From Planctomycetaceae bacterium (GTDB lineage Bacteria > Planctomycetota > Planctomycetia > Planctomycetales > Planctomycetaceae), in NCBI GenBank assembly GCA_020638955.1, contig JACKHO010000001.1, positions 434,001 through 498,000 on the forward strand: 64,000 bases of DNA, written 5' to 3'. This document shows positions 16,847 through 26,342 of the stretch, one piece after another. The first letter of the stretch is position 1. Every line of letters starts with the position of its first letter. Both the position numbers and the translations under genes were made by a program. A model generated the notes under the pieces. That model searched no databases and had not been told where the DNA came from. It saw only the letters and a program-made list of their open reading frames with translations.

Positions 16847-18919
16847 ATGTTTCAACGACTCTTGGCCTTATCGGTAATGCTGCTCATTGCAGATGGCGGG
16901 TTCGTGGCGGCTCAGGAGCGGTTTGAACTGGCCGTGCCGCTCTCGTCGACAAAGTCCACTGCTGACCTCACCGCGGCGACGCTGACAATCACCAATAACG
17001 GGAAGGCGAGTGTTTATTCGCGTGATGCGAAGTACGACGCTCCTGGTTTCGTCGCGTACTCCAGCACGACGCTGCGGCAGGTCATTCGCTGGCCGAACAA
17101 AGGTTCTGGGACCATGCAAATTGGCACGCTGACGGGATTTGGCGCGCCGCTGTTTCGTCCGAGTCAAATGCAAATTACCCGCGTCGGTGGAACTCCCCCA
17201 CCGCCTCCGGGAACAGTGCCCCCTCCGCTTCCCGGTGGTCCGGTCGACATCAACAGGAGCTACCGGCTGACCAATGGGCATTTGGGGCCGGGCCGGTCCT
17301 TGGCATCAGACCCAGGTGGAATAACGGGGATGAATTTCACGGGCGACATCGACTCTCAGTCATGGCAGTTTGTGGCAGCGGGGCCCGGGACGTATCGACT
17401 CATCAACGTGGCGCTGGGGAACAAATTCTCACTCACATCTGGCGCCATTGGTTCGCAACCGACAATGCAGTTGACGGACCAGACGTCGAAGGCCCAGTTG
17501 TGGCGACTGACTCCACAGGGGACCACGTTCCAACTGACGAACGAAGCGCTCGGCCCCGGGGCGGCACTGGATACGGATTCGGCAGCACCGAATACGCCGT
17601 TCATGGCGGCCAGTAGCAACGCGACTGGGCAGTCCTGGACGTTGACCAAGTTGGAGATTGAGCCCACGTCGCGGTATCGGTTGACGAACGAATTTCTCAA
17701 AGCTGGTCGGTCGTTGGGGGCACATGCCAGCGGTGCAACGGAAATGGCGACGACGGGGCAACTCGATTCACAATTGTGGCAGTTTGTGTTGGCTGGGCCA
17801 CAGTCGTATCGCATTACCAATGTGGCTTTGGGGGATAAGTTCTCTCTCGCCGCCAGCACTGTCGATCCCCGGCCTACCATGAAGCCAACTGACATTACGT
17901 CGAATACGCAGTTGTGGAGAATTGTGTCTGAGGGAACCACGTTTCGACTGATCAACGAAGCGCTCGGCCCTGGGTTTTCTTTGGATAATGATGGCACTGC
18001 ACCGAATGATCCGGTCATGGCACCCACTGGCAAGCTGACCGGGCAGTTCTGGACATTGACTGAGCTACCGGACCCCGCGCGCGGTGGAATTGTGGGGAGT
18101 TGGGAATCACTGCAGGTTGGGACGAACCAGCCGCAGGGAGCCAGAATTGATATTCAGAACGACCTGAGTTTTCGCATTACTGAACCTGGCAATCCGGACC
18201 GCGTGGGGACGGTGCAGTTGGTGGGCGACCGGCTCATTTTCAGCTACTTCGGTGGAACTCCCGACCAGTTTCGGGTGACGCTGGTTCCCAATCGTGTCGA
18301 CTTCCAAACCATGAGCGGCATTCCGACGGGGTATTACTGGCAGCGGACGAATGGCAGGCCGTTCACTCCCGTCCCTGCCCTGCCGCGTCTCGTCTCGCGA
18401 GAGGTCATTCCGAATCCGCCACTCGAACCGGTGACGGTGGCGTTACAGAACACGCACAGCAACGAACTGTGGGTACTGGTGACCGACTTGCGCGATCCCA
18501 AACAGTCAATGCGTTTGAAAATCCCGCCAGATGTTAGCACCAACGTCATTCTGGACCGGGATGCCGGTGCCCGCGTCATTGAAACCTGGAGAATTCCGCT
18601 GACGGGGATCGAAGAAGTGCGGGAAGTCGAAGTGCCGCCGGCGCTGTTGTACGACATGAGCGTCTACGAAATCGCAGTGCTCTCGGTGGTTCGCGACCGC
18701 ACGACCAACCGTGGTGGAGGCCGAATTAACAATGTCATTGGAGCCCCAAAATCAGTGGGACTCTACCCGGTTCCTCCTGGTAACCACCTCCTTGATGGCA
18801 CACTTGATATCTATGCCGCAGCCAAGCGTGAAGAGAACACTGGTGCCGTGCGCCGGATTGATCCGAAGAAGTGGGAAGATGTGGGCCCGAAGGGGGATTT
18901 GGAATCGCTGGTTCGCTAG
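16847..18919 (+). CDS. Secreted protein with two ricin-B-like (QxW) lectin units
   Basis: 690 residues from the ATG at 16847, with GGGAGAGG just upstream. After the signal peptide (ALSVMLLIADGGFVAAQ) and a beta domain comes a proline-rich linker (about 116-130). Two homologous units of about 130 residues follow, near 139-267 and 277-405. Each begins YRLTN and carries three Q-x-W motifs (SQSWQF, AQLWRL, GQSWTL; then SQLWQF, TQLWRI, GQFWTL), the beta-trefoil ricin-lectin signature. The C-terminal 280 residues are unrecognised. Carbohydrate binding at the cell surface or outside is inferred from the QxW repeats. Confidence 0.78.
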   Translation: MFQRLLALSVMLLIADGGFVAAQERFELAVPLSSTKSTADLTAATLTITNNGKASVYSRDAKYDAPGFVAYSSTTLRQVIRWPNKGSGTMQIGTLTGFGAPLFRPSQMQITRVGGTPPPPPGTVPPPLPGGPVDINRSYRLTNGHLGPGRSLASDPGGITGMNFTGDIDSQSWQFVAAGPGTYRLINVALGNKFSLTSGAIGSQPTMQLTDQTSKAQLWRLTPQGTTFQLTNEALGPGAALDTDSAAPNTPFMAASSNATGQSWTLTKLEIEPTSRYRLTNEFLKAGRSLGAHASGATEMATTGQLDSQLWQFVLAGPQSYRITNVALGDKFSLAASTVDPRPTMKPTDITSNTQLWRIVSEGTTFRLINEALGPGFSLDNDGTAPNDPVMAPTGKLTGQFWTLTELPDPARGGIVGSWESLQVGTNQPQGARIDIQNDLSFRITEPGNPDRVGTVQLVGDRLIFSYFGGTPDQFRVTLVPNRVDFQTMSGIPTGYYWQRTNGRPFTPVPALPRLVSREVIPNPPLEPVTVALQNTHSNELWVLVTDLRDPKQSMRLKIPPDVSTNVILDRDAGARVIETWRIPLTGIEEVREVEVPPALLYDMSVYEIAVLSVVRDRTTNRGGGRINNVIGAPKSVGLYPVPPGNHLLDGTLDIYAAAKREENTGAVRRIDPKKWEDVGPKGDLESLVR

Positions 18920-19096
18920 TTAGTAACTGACCGACACACCGTGAGCTGGTTTTGAGGCAATCGAATGTTGAACGTCAGGGGCCAACTGACGTCCGACACC
19001 CCCGAACCTGACTGGCAAAGTCACTTATTGAGATAGTTGAAATCTCACCGAGAACAACAGTTGCTCGGTACGATTTCATCAGGCCATTAACGCGTG

Positions 19097-20497
19097 TCAG
19101 CGACTCGGTTTCAGTTCCGTCCAGTGAGCAAACAAGGTGGCCCCGGTGGCGTCGCTGAGTTGGATCATGCCGTTGGCGTACGTTGCCGCGACGGTCATGG
19201 GTTCCTCTGATTCTGTGAGGAGGAAGGCCGATCTGCCTACAGACCAACTGCCAGCAAAAGGAGCGGGCTGTAATGATTCCGTTGGCGGAGCGAACCGGCG
19301 ATTGACGTGTGGCGCCGTTCCTTCGGGGCCGGGAACGCGAACTGCGGACAGGCCGACTCCTTCCAGTGAACGTTCGCGACCCACATAGGCAATCGTGCAG
19401 CGGTTGCCACCAGCGGATATGAGCTTCGCTTCGAACCAGCGACCCTGATAGTAGGCCAGGACAATGGAGTTGGCCGGCGGTGGTGAGGCCGGGTTGACTT
19501 CACTTCCTGGGCCGGTGCCCGGTCCTGATGGTGGAACTCCCATTCCGCCGGGATTTACGGCATCGAGCGGAATCAAGACTGGATCGCTCGCCCCGGTCTT
19601 GGGACGCACGAGTACTTGGCCTTCGCGATATACAGCCAGTACACGCCCCACAACGTTCTTCGCCTGACTGCGAATTTCGATACCTGGAAAAATGTAGCTC
19701 AGGTGTTCAACCGGTGTCAGGTTTGAAGTGTCAATGGCAGCGGGCGATTCATTTGGTATTGTTGGGGTATTCGGTTGGGGCGTCGGAATCGAAGGTCCAT
19801 TGGCAACGGTCTCGCCCGAGCCCGTGTCGGGTGGATGTTGATCATCAGTTGCGGGCGAATGCTGGACATTGTTCGACTCCGCGGTTCCTTTCGCCTGGAA
19901 GTCAGCCAGCGCACTGACGAGTGGATCGTACGCCAGTTTGTGAATGTCCGACATTTTGATGGTCTGCTGATGGCCGTCCTGAAAACGCAGGTACATTGAG
20001 CCTTCGACCCGCGTCCGATACCTCGAGACGACTTCGTATTCCTCTTTCGAGATGGCCGCCAACTGATCAAATGGAACTTCTTGAACCCCGGAGAACCACA
20101 GCAAATCGTCGCGAAGAATGACTCGGTCCGGCTCGACGCGAACTGACGCGAGGAAGGCACTGGGAACCCCCAGGAGCAGCAGAAACGCGCCCAAACCAGC
20201 GAGTCCAACGCCAACAATCAGGCCAACCACGCCACCGGTGCCAGCAGGTTGCTTTGTGGACTTGCGGCTCTTGCCAGACTTCGATTTGCCGCGACCAGAC
20301 CCCGCAGACGTCTTCCGCCACGATTCCAGTCCCAGCCCGACTCCCAGGACAATCAGTACGATTGAAATGAGCAGCAGTCCAATCCCCTTTGTGGGAACAT
20401 TGGAAAAGACGAGCGTCTCCCCTTGTTGCGACTGCACGGCCCCGCAGCCGGAAAGCAGCAGAATTGAAAGGGTGAGGAGAAGCTTGCGCGGATTCAT
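19097..20497 (-). CDS. Membrane-anchored lipoprotein, unknown function
   Basis: 466 residues from the ATG at 20497. The N-terminus has a lipobox (LLLSGC). Two further hydrophobic helices follow (GIGLLLISIVLIVLGVGLGLE and GGVVGLIVGVGLAGLGAFLLLLG) around a Lys/Ser-rich loop. The next region looks like a small beta/PH-like domain (RVILRDDLLWFSGVQEVPFDQLAAISKEEYEVVSRY). After a proline-rich linker come two small SH3/Tudor-like modules (VVGRVLAVYREGQVLVRP, YYQGRWFEAKLISAGGNRCTIAYVG). Family not recognised. Confidence 0.65.
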   Translation of the reverse strand: MNPRKLLLTLSILLLSGCGAVQSQQGETLVFSNVPTKGIGLLLISIVLIVLGVGLGLESWRKTSAGSGRGKSKSGKSRKSTKQPAGTGGVVGLIVGVGLAGLGAFLLLLGVPSAFLASVRVEPDRVILRDDLLWFSGVQEVPFDQLAAISKEEYEVVSRYRTRVEGSMYLRFQDGHQQTIKMSDIHKLAYDPLVSALADFQAKGTAESNNVQHSPATDDQHPPDTGSGETVANGPSIPTPQPNTPTIPNESPAAIDTSNLTPVEHLSYIFPGIEIRSQAKNVVGRVLAVYREGQVLVRPKTGASDPVLIPLDAVNPGGMGVPPSGPGTGPGSEVNPASPPPANSIVLAYYQGRWFEAKLISAGGNRCTIAYVGRERSLEGVGLSAVRVPGPEGTAPHVNRRFAPPTESLQPAPFAGSWSVGRSAFLLTESEEPMTVAATYANGMIQLSDATGATLFAHWTELKPSR

Positions 20498-20590
20498 GAT
20501 GTGCTGCCGTGAGGTTACGTTTGTACGCACACGGCAGTCTACGAGGCCGTTGAACAGGAAGTCAAGCATCGAAAATGACTTGATTCAGCC

Positions 20591-21079
20591 CTATTCGGTT
20601 TGCAGCGGCGACGACTGACACCGCAGGACCTGATCGCCCTGCATGGAGGGAGGTAACTCGTCAATTAAGGTGGCGAGTGCGGTTTCGAATTCGCTGCTGT
20701 CCTGCACCTGCTGTGTCATGTAGGTGCCTGGCTCAAGAGAGATTCTCTCGCCGGTGTGCTCCAGAATTGCCGCTTCAATCCCCTGGCGGTTGAGTTGATT
20801 TCGACGCAGTGAAATGGTGGTTGGTTCAGTCGTCTCGCCGAGCCTGCCGCCGTAGCTGCCGGGGGGCAGAAACAGTGTGCCGTTGTACCAGTCGATCATG
20901 AAGGCAATGGCACCGGGGACAAAGAACAGCAGTACGCCCAATCCGTCGAGTGCGGCGACTTCCCAGTTGATTGTACCGGATCGAGGCTGGCCGATTCGTT
21001 CGGGGTACATGAGAGTCCCACACCCGCAGAGGGTAAGAAGGGCTGACAACAGAAAGTAACGACGAGATGGTAGCGGCAT
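20591..21079 (-). CDS. Small lipoprotein with one membrane helix
   Basis: 162 residues. The lipoprotein signal ends LLTLCGC. The segment GQPRSGTINWEVAALDGLGVLLFFVPGAIAFMIDWYNGTLFLPPGSYGG joins a hydrophobic helix to a conserved GTLFLP-type turn, reminiscent of YceK/YidQ-type lipoproteins. The remainder is soluble and ends with LATLIDELP. Function unknown. Transcribed in line with the 466-residue lipoprotein gene, 93 bases upstream of it. Confidence 0.6.
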   Translation of the reverse strand: MPLPSRRYFLLSALLTLCGCGTLMYPERIGQPRSGTINWEVAALDGLGVLLFFVPGAIAFMIDWYNGTLFLPPGSYGGRLGETTEPTTISLRRNQLNRQGIEAAILEHTGERISLEPGTYMTQQVQDSSEFETALATLIDELPPSMQGDQVLRCQSSPLQTE

Positions 21080-21180
21080 GAGAAATCCATTTCCCGACCC
21101 GCGTGGTGGGGAGATGGGCGGAAAGCTACCGCGATTTCACGATTTGCAGCAAGACCGGTCTCCGTCCCCCCGACTCACCG

Positions 21181-21231
21181 ACAGGAATGTCGCTGCCACC
21201 GTGGCTTCCAGGAATGTCTGTGTTACCGTGG
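21181..21231. repeat. Direct repeats of an ACAGGAATGTC motif
   Basis: Two copies 27 bases apart: acaggaatgtcgctgccacc at 21181 and ccaggaatgtctgtgttacc at 21208, each followed by gtgg. A third copy is at 21886-21909 (acaggaatgtctgagccacc). A fourth lies in inverse orientation at 26652-26674. They flank the gene at 21233-21850 on both sides, so this is a short dispersed repeat family. Confidence 0.65.
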
Positions 21232-21232
21232 T

Positions 21233-21850
21233 TTAACTGCGGGCCGAGGCAAACATCCAGGCGCCGCCGGCGGCGATGAGTGCTGCACTCGCAAGCATCA
21301 TGATAATTCCCAAGGCGACTGACGTCGGTTGGCGGCCATCTTCCAGAACGAGGATTTGGTCCAGATTGATCCCCGGATAATCTGATCGCAGTAGGTCTTG
21401 GAAATCTGACTCAAGTGCCACACTTGCAGGACGGGTCAGGCCACTGATGCTTTGAACGGGACCCGGCATGTCCGGGATTTCACCGATGGTGCTGAACCGG
21501 TTTGTCTTCACGAGCACTGCGAACGACTCCAGGTCGGCGTCGGCGTCCATGCCCTCGGCGTAAGGATGCGTCGGGGAAATAATGGGGTAATAAGCCTTCG
21601 TTACTCGGCTTCCGCCGTTTTCTGGTTCGTTATTCTGCTGTTCCCACTGATAGAACGTCCCGTGGTACAGGGCGATGTGGTCACCAACTTGCAGATGCTT
21701 GTCCGGTGCGGACGAGCCTGCTTCCAGGTCGGCGAGTTCCACGGCAACAGGGTCGGAAGAGGCTCCCATCCCGGCCCGCATTTCCTGAAAACTGTAAATG
21801 CCGAGGGCAATGCCGCCAATAATCAGCAGGATTTGAAGACGAAACAACAT
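21233..21850 (-). CDS. Two-helix membrane protein, unknown function
   Basis: 205 residues from the ATG at 21850, with AAGG seven bases upstream. An earlier in-frame ATG at 21904 lies inside a dispersed repeat and is rejected. An N-terminal helix (RLQILLIIGGIALGIYSF) and a C-terminal helix (ALGIIMMLASAALIAAGGAWMF) enclose about 140 exoplasmic residues of beta character (LQVGDHIALYHGTFYQWEQ, ESFAVLVKTNRFSTIGEIPD). Not recognised. Confidence 0.65.
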   Translation of the reverse strand: MLFRLQILLIIGGIALGIYSFQEMRAGMGASSDPVAVELADLEAGSSAPDKHLQVGDHIALYHGTFYQWEQQNNEPENGGSRVTKAYYPIISPTHPYAEGMDADADLESFAVLVKTNRFSTIGEIPDMPGPVQSISGLTRPASVALESDFQDLLRSDYPGINLDQILVLEDGRQPTSVALGIIMMLASAALIAAGGAWMFASARS

Positions 21851-21923
21851 GGAAGTGCCTTTTGATACGGATTGTCCAGGCACAGACAGGAATGTCTGAG
21901 CCACCGGAGATTAGTTAAGGAAT

Positions 21924-23243
21924 CTACAACTCTGGGTAAACCCAAGGATCACGGTACTCGCGTTTCAGCAAGGCGTTGGCTTCGTCGTCATTGATGGCGC
22001 GTTCCTGCTGGCCGTCCCACTCAATGCTGCGTCCCAGCTTCCAGGACATCATACCGAGCAGACTCAGGTTTGTGGCGAGGTGCGATTGTTCGACTTCTGC
22101 CACCGGCTTTTTACCGGTGTGGATGGCTTCGAGGAAGTCGTGCCACAGGAGTGCGATGTTATGACCATCGGGCTCTTGCAGGACGGGGCTTTCGTGGATG
22201 GACTGGTCAGGATTCCGGGCCGGGTAGAATGTCCAGCCGTCGCGCCATCCCATGTGAAACACTCCTTCGGTGCCGTAGAAGTAGCATCCAAACGGATGCC
22301 GCTCCGCACCGTTTCCACCAAACTTGCGGTGCTCCCAAGTCGCCGTGAACGACTCGAATTCGTAAATGACGGCCTGCGAGTCGGGGGCGTCGGTCGTTTG
22401 TTCCTTGTCGTTGGAAACTGCATCACCGGCAATGGGGCGTCCGCCTGAGGAAAAGACCCGTTTGGGATACTTTTCGTCGGTCCACCACAAAAGTTGATCG
22501 AGCCAGTGCACGCCCCAGTCACCAAGTGTGCCGTTGGCAAAGTCGAGGAAGTTGCGGAAGCCGCCGGGATGAATGCGGCGATTAAACGGACGCAGTGGCG
22601 CCGGGCCGCAATACATTTCCCAGTCGAGGCCACGGGGGACGTCGCTGTTGGGCGTGGGGGCTTCTGCGCCGCCCCGTCCCTGCACGAACATGCGGACCAT
22701 GCCGACGTCGCCCACCTTGCCCGACTTGAGGAAGTTCATTCCGGAGACGTGGTGCGGACCAATGCGGCGATGCAATCCCACTTGCACGACGCGGTCGGCC
22801 TGCTGGGCGGCGTTGACAATCGCCCGGCTCTCCAGCACGGTGTGGCCCGTGGGCTTTTCGAGGAAGACGTGCGCCCCGGCTTTGAGGGCTTCAATGGTGT
22901 TCAGGGCGTGCCAGTGGTCGGGCGTGGAAACGATGACGATTTCCGGCTTCACCTGCTCCAGCATTTCGCGGTAATCACCGAACGTCTTGGGGGAGTCGGC
23001 CGTCATTTCGCTCAGTTCGTCGAGCGATGTTTCAATTTGTGTTTGATCGCAGTCGCACAGGGCCACAACTTCGGACCGCCCGGCCTTAATGGCTTCGGAC
23101 AGAATGTTCATCCCCCACCAGCCAGAGCCAATCAGAGCGGTGCGGAACCGTTTGGCCTTTCCGGCTCCGAGAATTGTGGGTGTGGCGAGGGCCAGTCCCG
23201 TTCCTGCGGTGGCGGCGAGAAAGCGGCGTCGGTCGAGCGTCAT
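21924..23243 (-). CDS. Gfo/Idh/MocA-family oxidoreductase, Tat-exported
   Basis: 439 residues. GGAG lies eight bases before the ATG at 23243. A twin-arginine signal (LDRRRFLAATAGTGLALATPTILG) is followed by a NAD(P) Rossmann fold (RTALIGSGWWGMNILSEA, EVVALCDCD, IVIVSTPDHWHALNTIEALKAGAHVFLEKPTGH with the family EKP lysine). The substrate-side domain contains DWGVHWLDQLLWW. Exported Gfo/Idh/MocA enzymes in Planctomycetes are thought to work on sugars or glycosides in the periplasm. Substrate not readable. Confidence 0.9.
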   Translation of the reverse strand: MTLDRRRFLAATAGTGLALATPTILGAGKAKRFRTALIGSGWWGMNILSEAIKAGRSEVVALCDCDQTQIETSLDELSEMTADSPKTFGDYREMLEQVKPEIVIVSTPDHWHALNTIEALKAGAHVFLEKPTGHTVLESRAIVNAAQQADRVVQVGLHRRIGPHHVSGMNFLKSGKVGDVGMVRMFVQGRGGAEAPTPNSDVPRGLDWEMYCGPAPLRPFNRRIHPGGFRNFLDFANGTLGDWGVHWLDQLLWWTDEKYPKRVFSSGGRPIAGDAVSNDKEQTTDAPDSQAVIYEFESFTATWEHRKFGGNGAERHPFGCYFYGTEGVFHMGWRDGWTFYPARNPDQSIHESPVLQEPDGHNIALLWHDFLEAIHTGKKPVAEVEQSHLATNLSLLGMMSWKLGRSIEWDGQQERAINDDEANALLKREYRDPWVYPEL

Positions 23244-23396
23244 ATCGAAAACTCCACGGAGTGTTGGTCGGAATGCGTTGCCCCGCAGTGTCCCGTCTTG
23301 GCAAAAACTTTTCCAGCCTGCCCCGGCACTGGACAGTCGACCTCAGAGTTTCGACACTGCCGACGAACAACTGATTAATCTGCTGATTCCACGCTC

Positions 23397-24677
23397 ATGA
23401 AACGTCGTCCCCAATACGGCAAACACGCTGCCGATTCCCCGTCTCGCCGCCCTCGTCGTGAACAACGCGACAAGTGGCCCCTTTCGCCTGAGCATTTGGC
23501 TCCGCGGACGTTTGATTTGCCAGAGGGGCCATTGCCGGAAATCGTGGTGAAAAGCCCGACGCGCTCCGTGGCGATTTTCCGTAAACGCGTGGGGGATTAT
23601 GGAAACAAGGCACAGCATGGTGATGTCGTTCAGGCCGTGCTACCTTCAGGGCAGGTTCTCGGTTGCGGGTTGTTTAATCCCAGAGCCGAGGCAGTCCTTA
23701 AAATGCTGACGTGGGATGACGAAATCCCGGACGCCAACTGGTGGCAGGCACGCCTGAAGCGGGCTGTCGACATTCGGTCGGAACTGGCTTTGCGAAAGCA
23801 GTCCAACGCGTGTCGGCTGATTCATGGCGAGGCTGATGGGCTACCCGGAGTGGTGGTCGATTTGTTCGACAACATTCTCTCGCTCGAAGCGTATTCGCTC
23901 GGCATGTTCCAGCGGGCCGAAGCGATGATCAAAGAACTGATGTACCACACGCGGGCGAAGCACTGGTACGTGCGTTCCGCACCGAACACTCTGCAAACGG
24001 AGGGGTATGATCATCCAGGGCATGCGTCATCGAAGGTACCGGCGAAGTGCCGCATTGAAGAACATGGGCTGAGTTACGAAGTGGACTTTGCTACCGGCCA
24101 CAAGACGGGGTTCTTCTGCGATCAGCGAGCCAATCGGCTGCGGCTGCGTGAGTTTTGTGCCGGGAAGACCGTCCTCGATGCCTGCTGCTACTCGGGGGGA
24201 TTCTCCCTGAATGCCATCGCGGCTGGAGCGAAAGAAGTGATCGGTGTCGACCTCGATGAAAACGCCGTGGCGATGGCCAAACGGAACGCGAATTTGAACT
24301 CCGGCCAACCTCGCTTCATACATGCCGATGCCTTCGCCTACATGCGCGATATGCAGCGGAATGGAAAAACGTTTGACGTGGTAGTCCTCGATCCCCCCAA
24401 GCTCATTCTCAGCCGTGATGAAGCGGATGTTGGGCACAGAAAGTATTACGACTTCAATCGCCTTGCGGCCTCGCTCGTTGCACCGAATGGCATCCTCGTG
24501 ACATGCAGTTGTTCGGGACTCCTCTCGACTCCCGAGTTCGTAAAAATGGTCACCGCGGCCATTCCATTTGCACGACAACCGCAGCTTCTTGCTCTGACGG
24601 GGGCAGATGCCGACCATCCTGTGGCACTCAATGTCTCGGAGACTGAATATCTGAAGTGCGCTTGGGTCCGGCTGTAG
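23397..24677 (+). CDS. Class I SAM-dependent rRNA methyltransferase, RlmI-like
   Basis: 426 residues. A basic N-terminal tail is followed by a PUA-type RNA-binding domain (SVAIFRKRVGDYGNKAQHGDVVQAVLPSGQVLGCGLFN), an EEHGLSYEVDFATGHKTGFFCDQRANR linker and a Rossmann methyltransferase (VLDACCYSGGFSLNAIAAGAKEVIGVDLD, VVLDPPKL, and LVTCSCSGLLS with the catalytic Cys). This is the RlmI/YccW order, which makes m5C in 23S rRNA. Exact target base is inferred from the family. Divergent from the oxidoreductase gene. Confidence 0.9.
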   Translation: MKRRPQYGKHAADSPSRRPRREQRDKWPLSPEHLAPRTFDLPEGPLPEIVVKSPTRSVAIFRKRVGDYGNKAQHGDVVQAVLPSGQVLGCGLFNPRAEAVLKMLTWDDEIPDANWWQARLKRAVDIRSELALRKQSNACRLIHGEADGLPGVVVDLFDNILSLEAYSLGMFQRAEAMIKELMYHTRAKHWYVRSAPNTLQTEGYDHPGHASSKVPAKCRIEEHGLSYEVDFATGHKTGFFCDQRANRLRLREFCAGKTVLDACCYSGGFSLNAIAAGAKEVIGVDLDENAVAMAKRNANLNSGQPRFIHADAFAYMRDMQRNGKTFDVVVLDPPKLILSRDEADVGHRKYYDFNRLAASLVAPNGILVTCSCSGLLSTPEFVKMVTAAIPFARQPQLLALTGADADHPVALNVSETEYLKCAWVRL

Positions 24678-24819
24678 TCCGTACAATCGGAACTTTCGGC
24701 GTTGCAATTGGTCATCACGGACGAACAAGCCACGAAATCTTGCCGGTCAAACGGTGTTTCGCCGCCCACGCACAAAGACAGATTGACCTGTCGCTGCAAA
24801 CCGGGCTATTTAACCGCCA

Positions 24820-25632
24820 GTGACACTGTTTTCTCCCGTTTTGCCCCAATTGCCAAGGCGATCATTTTTCGTGTCCGACCGGTTTTCGTTTCGAGCTGTC
24901 CTGCTTCTGCTCTGTCTCAACGGAGTTGCCGCGTCTGGCTGCGCCGATGGGGGCGAGGGAACGGGAACTGTGCGACGGGCCACGAGTGAGGAATCGGCTT
25001 CGACGGCTGTGGGATCACGTCCGGCGATTGAACTTGTGGTGCATACTACGAAAGAACCGATCCGGCCTTGGAAGTTTGTGGTGCTACATCACACTGCGAC
25101 GGAGTCGGGAAGTGTGGAATCGATTGATGCTGCGCACAAGCAGCGGCTCGATGTCAGCGGTCGCCCGTGGAAAGGAATTGGATATCACTTCCTCATTGGA
25201 AACGGCAACGGCATGCCTGACGGCTCCGTCGCTTCGACCTTTCGCTGGAACGAGCAAATTGCCGGTGCCCATGCGGGAGCGGCTGACTACAACCAGTGGG
25301 GTGTGGGGATTTGTCTGGTTGGCAACTTCGAAGAGCATCGACCCACACCTAAGCAAATTGCCGCACTCGAACGGCTGCTCACCGAACTGCGTGACGAATT
25401 CGGACTTGGCAAAGACCAAATTCTTCGTCATGGAGACTTGAAAGCCACCGCCTGTCCGGGCAGACTGTTCGAAGTTGAACGGGTCACGAACAGGATTATG
25501 GACGGTAAGGACGTCAGGACGGCTGTGCGGGAACGACCGAGGGACGTGGTCGAAACAGGATATACGCTGAAATTCATGGAGGGTGCTGCCGATGAGAGTT
25601 CCAAACGAACGTCTCCTGCACGGATTTTCTGA
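24820..25632 (+). CDS. N-acetylmuramoyl-L-alanine amidase (PGRP/Amidase_2 type)
   Basis: 270 residues from a GTG at 24820; another GTG at 24871 is equally possible. The N-terminus is a lipoprotein-like signal (AVLLLLCLNGVAASGC). The domain shows the zinc site and fold: VVLHHTATESG, DVSGRPWKGIGYHFLIGNGNGMPDG, HAGAADYNQWGVGICLVGNF, ILRHGDLKATACPGRLF. It would cleave the amide between muramic acid and the stem peptide. Planctomycetes do carry peptidoglycan, so remodelling or recycling is plausible. It overlaps the next gene by 41 bases. Confidence 0.88.
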   Translation: MTLFSPVLPQLPRRSFFVSDRFSFRAVLLLLCLNGVAASGCADGGEGTGTVRRATSEESASTAVGSRPAIELVVHTTKEPIRPWKFVVLHHTATESGSVESIDAAHKQRLDVSGRPWKGIGYHFLIGNGNGMPDGSVASTFRWNEQIAGAHAGAADYNQWGVGICLVGNFEEHRPTPKQIAALERLLTELRDEFGLGKDQILRHGDLKATACPGRLFEVERVTNRIMDGKDVRTAVRERPRDVVETGYTLKFMEGAADESSKRTSPARIF

Positions 25633-26296
25633 AGCTGCTGCTGATAATGAACTGGGATTAAGCGCCGACGTTTCGCGACGTCTGGCCCAGGAGCATCCCT
25701 ACGAACTCGTCCTGCCGGAAAACTATGAGCCGGGGTACGCCTACCCGCTGCTCGTCTTCCTGCACGATGACGGAGCCAACGAGCAGCACATTCATCGCTG
25801 GATGAATTTGATTAGCCGCCAGAACTTCCTCGGCCTCGGTATTCGTGCTCCGCTGCTCGATACCTCAATGCTCCCCGGTCGCTTCCGCTGGGCGCGGCGT
25901 CGACGTCCGCTGTATCGGCAACTCCACGCCATTTTGAATGACGTCAACGAGCAGTGGAACATTCATCCCCAGCGCATTGTGCTGATGGGAGAAGGAACCG
26001 GCGCATTGTTGTCGCTCCGGATTTGGCTCCGTCACTTCCGCAGCTTTTCCGGACTCATTGCCATTCGCCCCGAAGCCGACTGGGGGAGCAAACTGCCACC
26101 GCTCTCGACCAATCTGGAAGGCCGCATGCTCCTGACAGGTTCAGACGCCACAGCCCCATCGTCCGCCGCTGCACTGGATGGCCTGGCCGAAAACGGAGCC
26201 GAAATCTACCTCGCTCCCGCAGATTGCACGAACCAGGAACTGGGCACGACCATCGAAGCCTGGCTCATGGCGGGAATCAGCACGACGATCTGGTAG
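25592..26296 (+). CDS. Alpha/beta-hydrolase-fold protein, catalytic Ser apparently lost
   Basis: 234 residues from the ATG at 25592, with GGAGG nine bases upstream inside the amidase gene. The fold follows phospholipase/carboxylesterase-type hydrolases: YELVLPENYEPGYAYPLLVFLHDDGANEQ, a helix-rich cap, then RIVLMGEGTGALLSLRIWLR at the nucleophile elbow. There the expected G-x-S-x-G reads G-E-G-T-G, so the nucleophile is Gly. No clear C-terminal His is present. It is probably a non-catalytic or altered relative, translationally coupled to the amidase. Confidence 0.7.
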   Translation: MRVPNERLLHGFSEAAADNELGLSADVSRRLAQEHPYELVLPENYEPGYAYPLLVFLHDDGANEQHIHRWMNLISRQNFLGLGIRAPLLDTSMLPGRFRWARRRRPLYRQLHAILNDVNEQWNIHPQRIVLMGEGTGALLSLRIWLRHFRSFSGLIAIRPEADWGSKLPPLSTNLEGRMLLTGSDATAPSSAAALDGLAENGAEIYLAPADCTNQELGTTIEAWLMAGISTTIW

Positions 26297-26342
26297 GATG
26301 AGGCGGTAGAAATCCAGTTCCGTCGCTGTAGTCCATAACGCA

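Noticed and set aside
22494..23378. Plus-strand open frame opposite the Tat-exported oxidoreductase
   Set aside because: Antisense to a complete Gfo/Idh/MocA protein; no recognisable domain.
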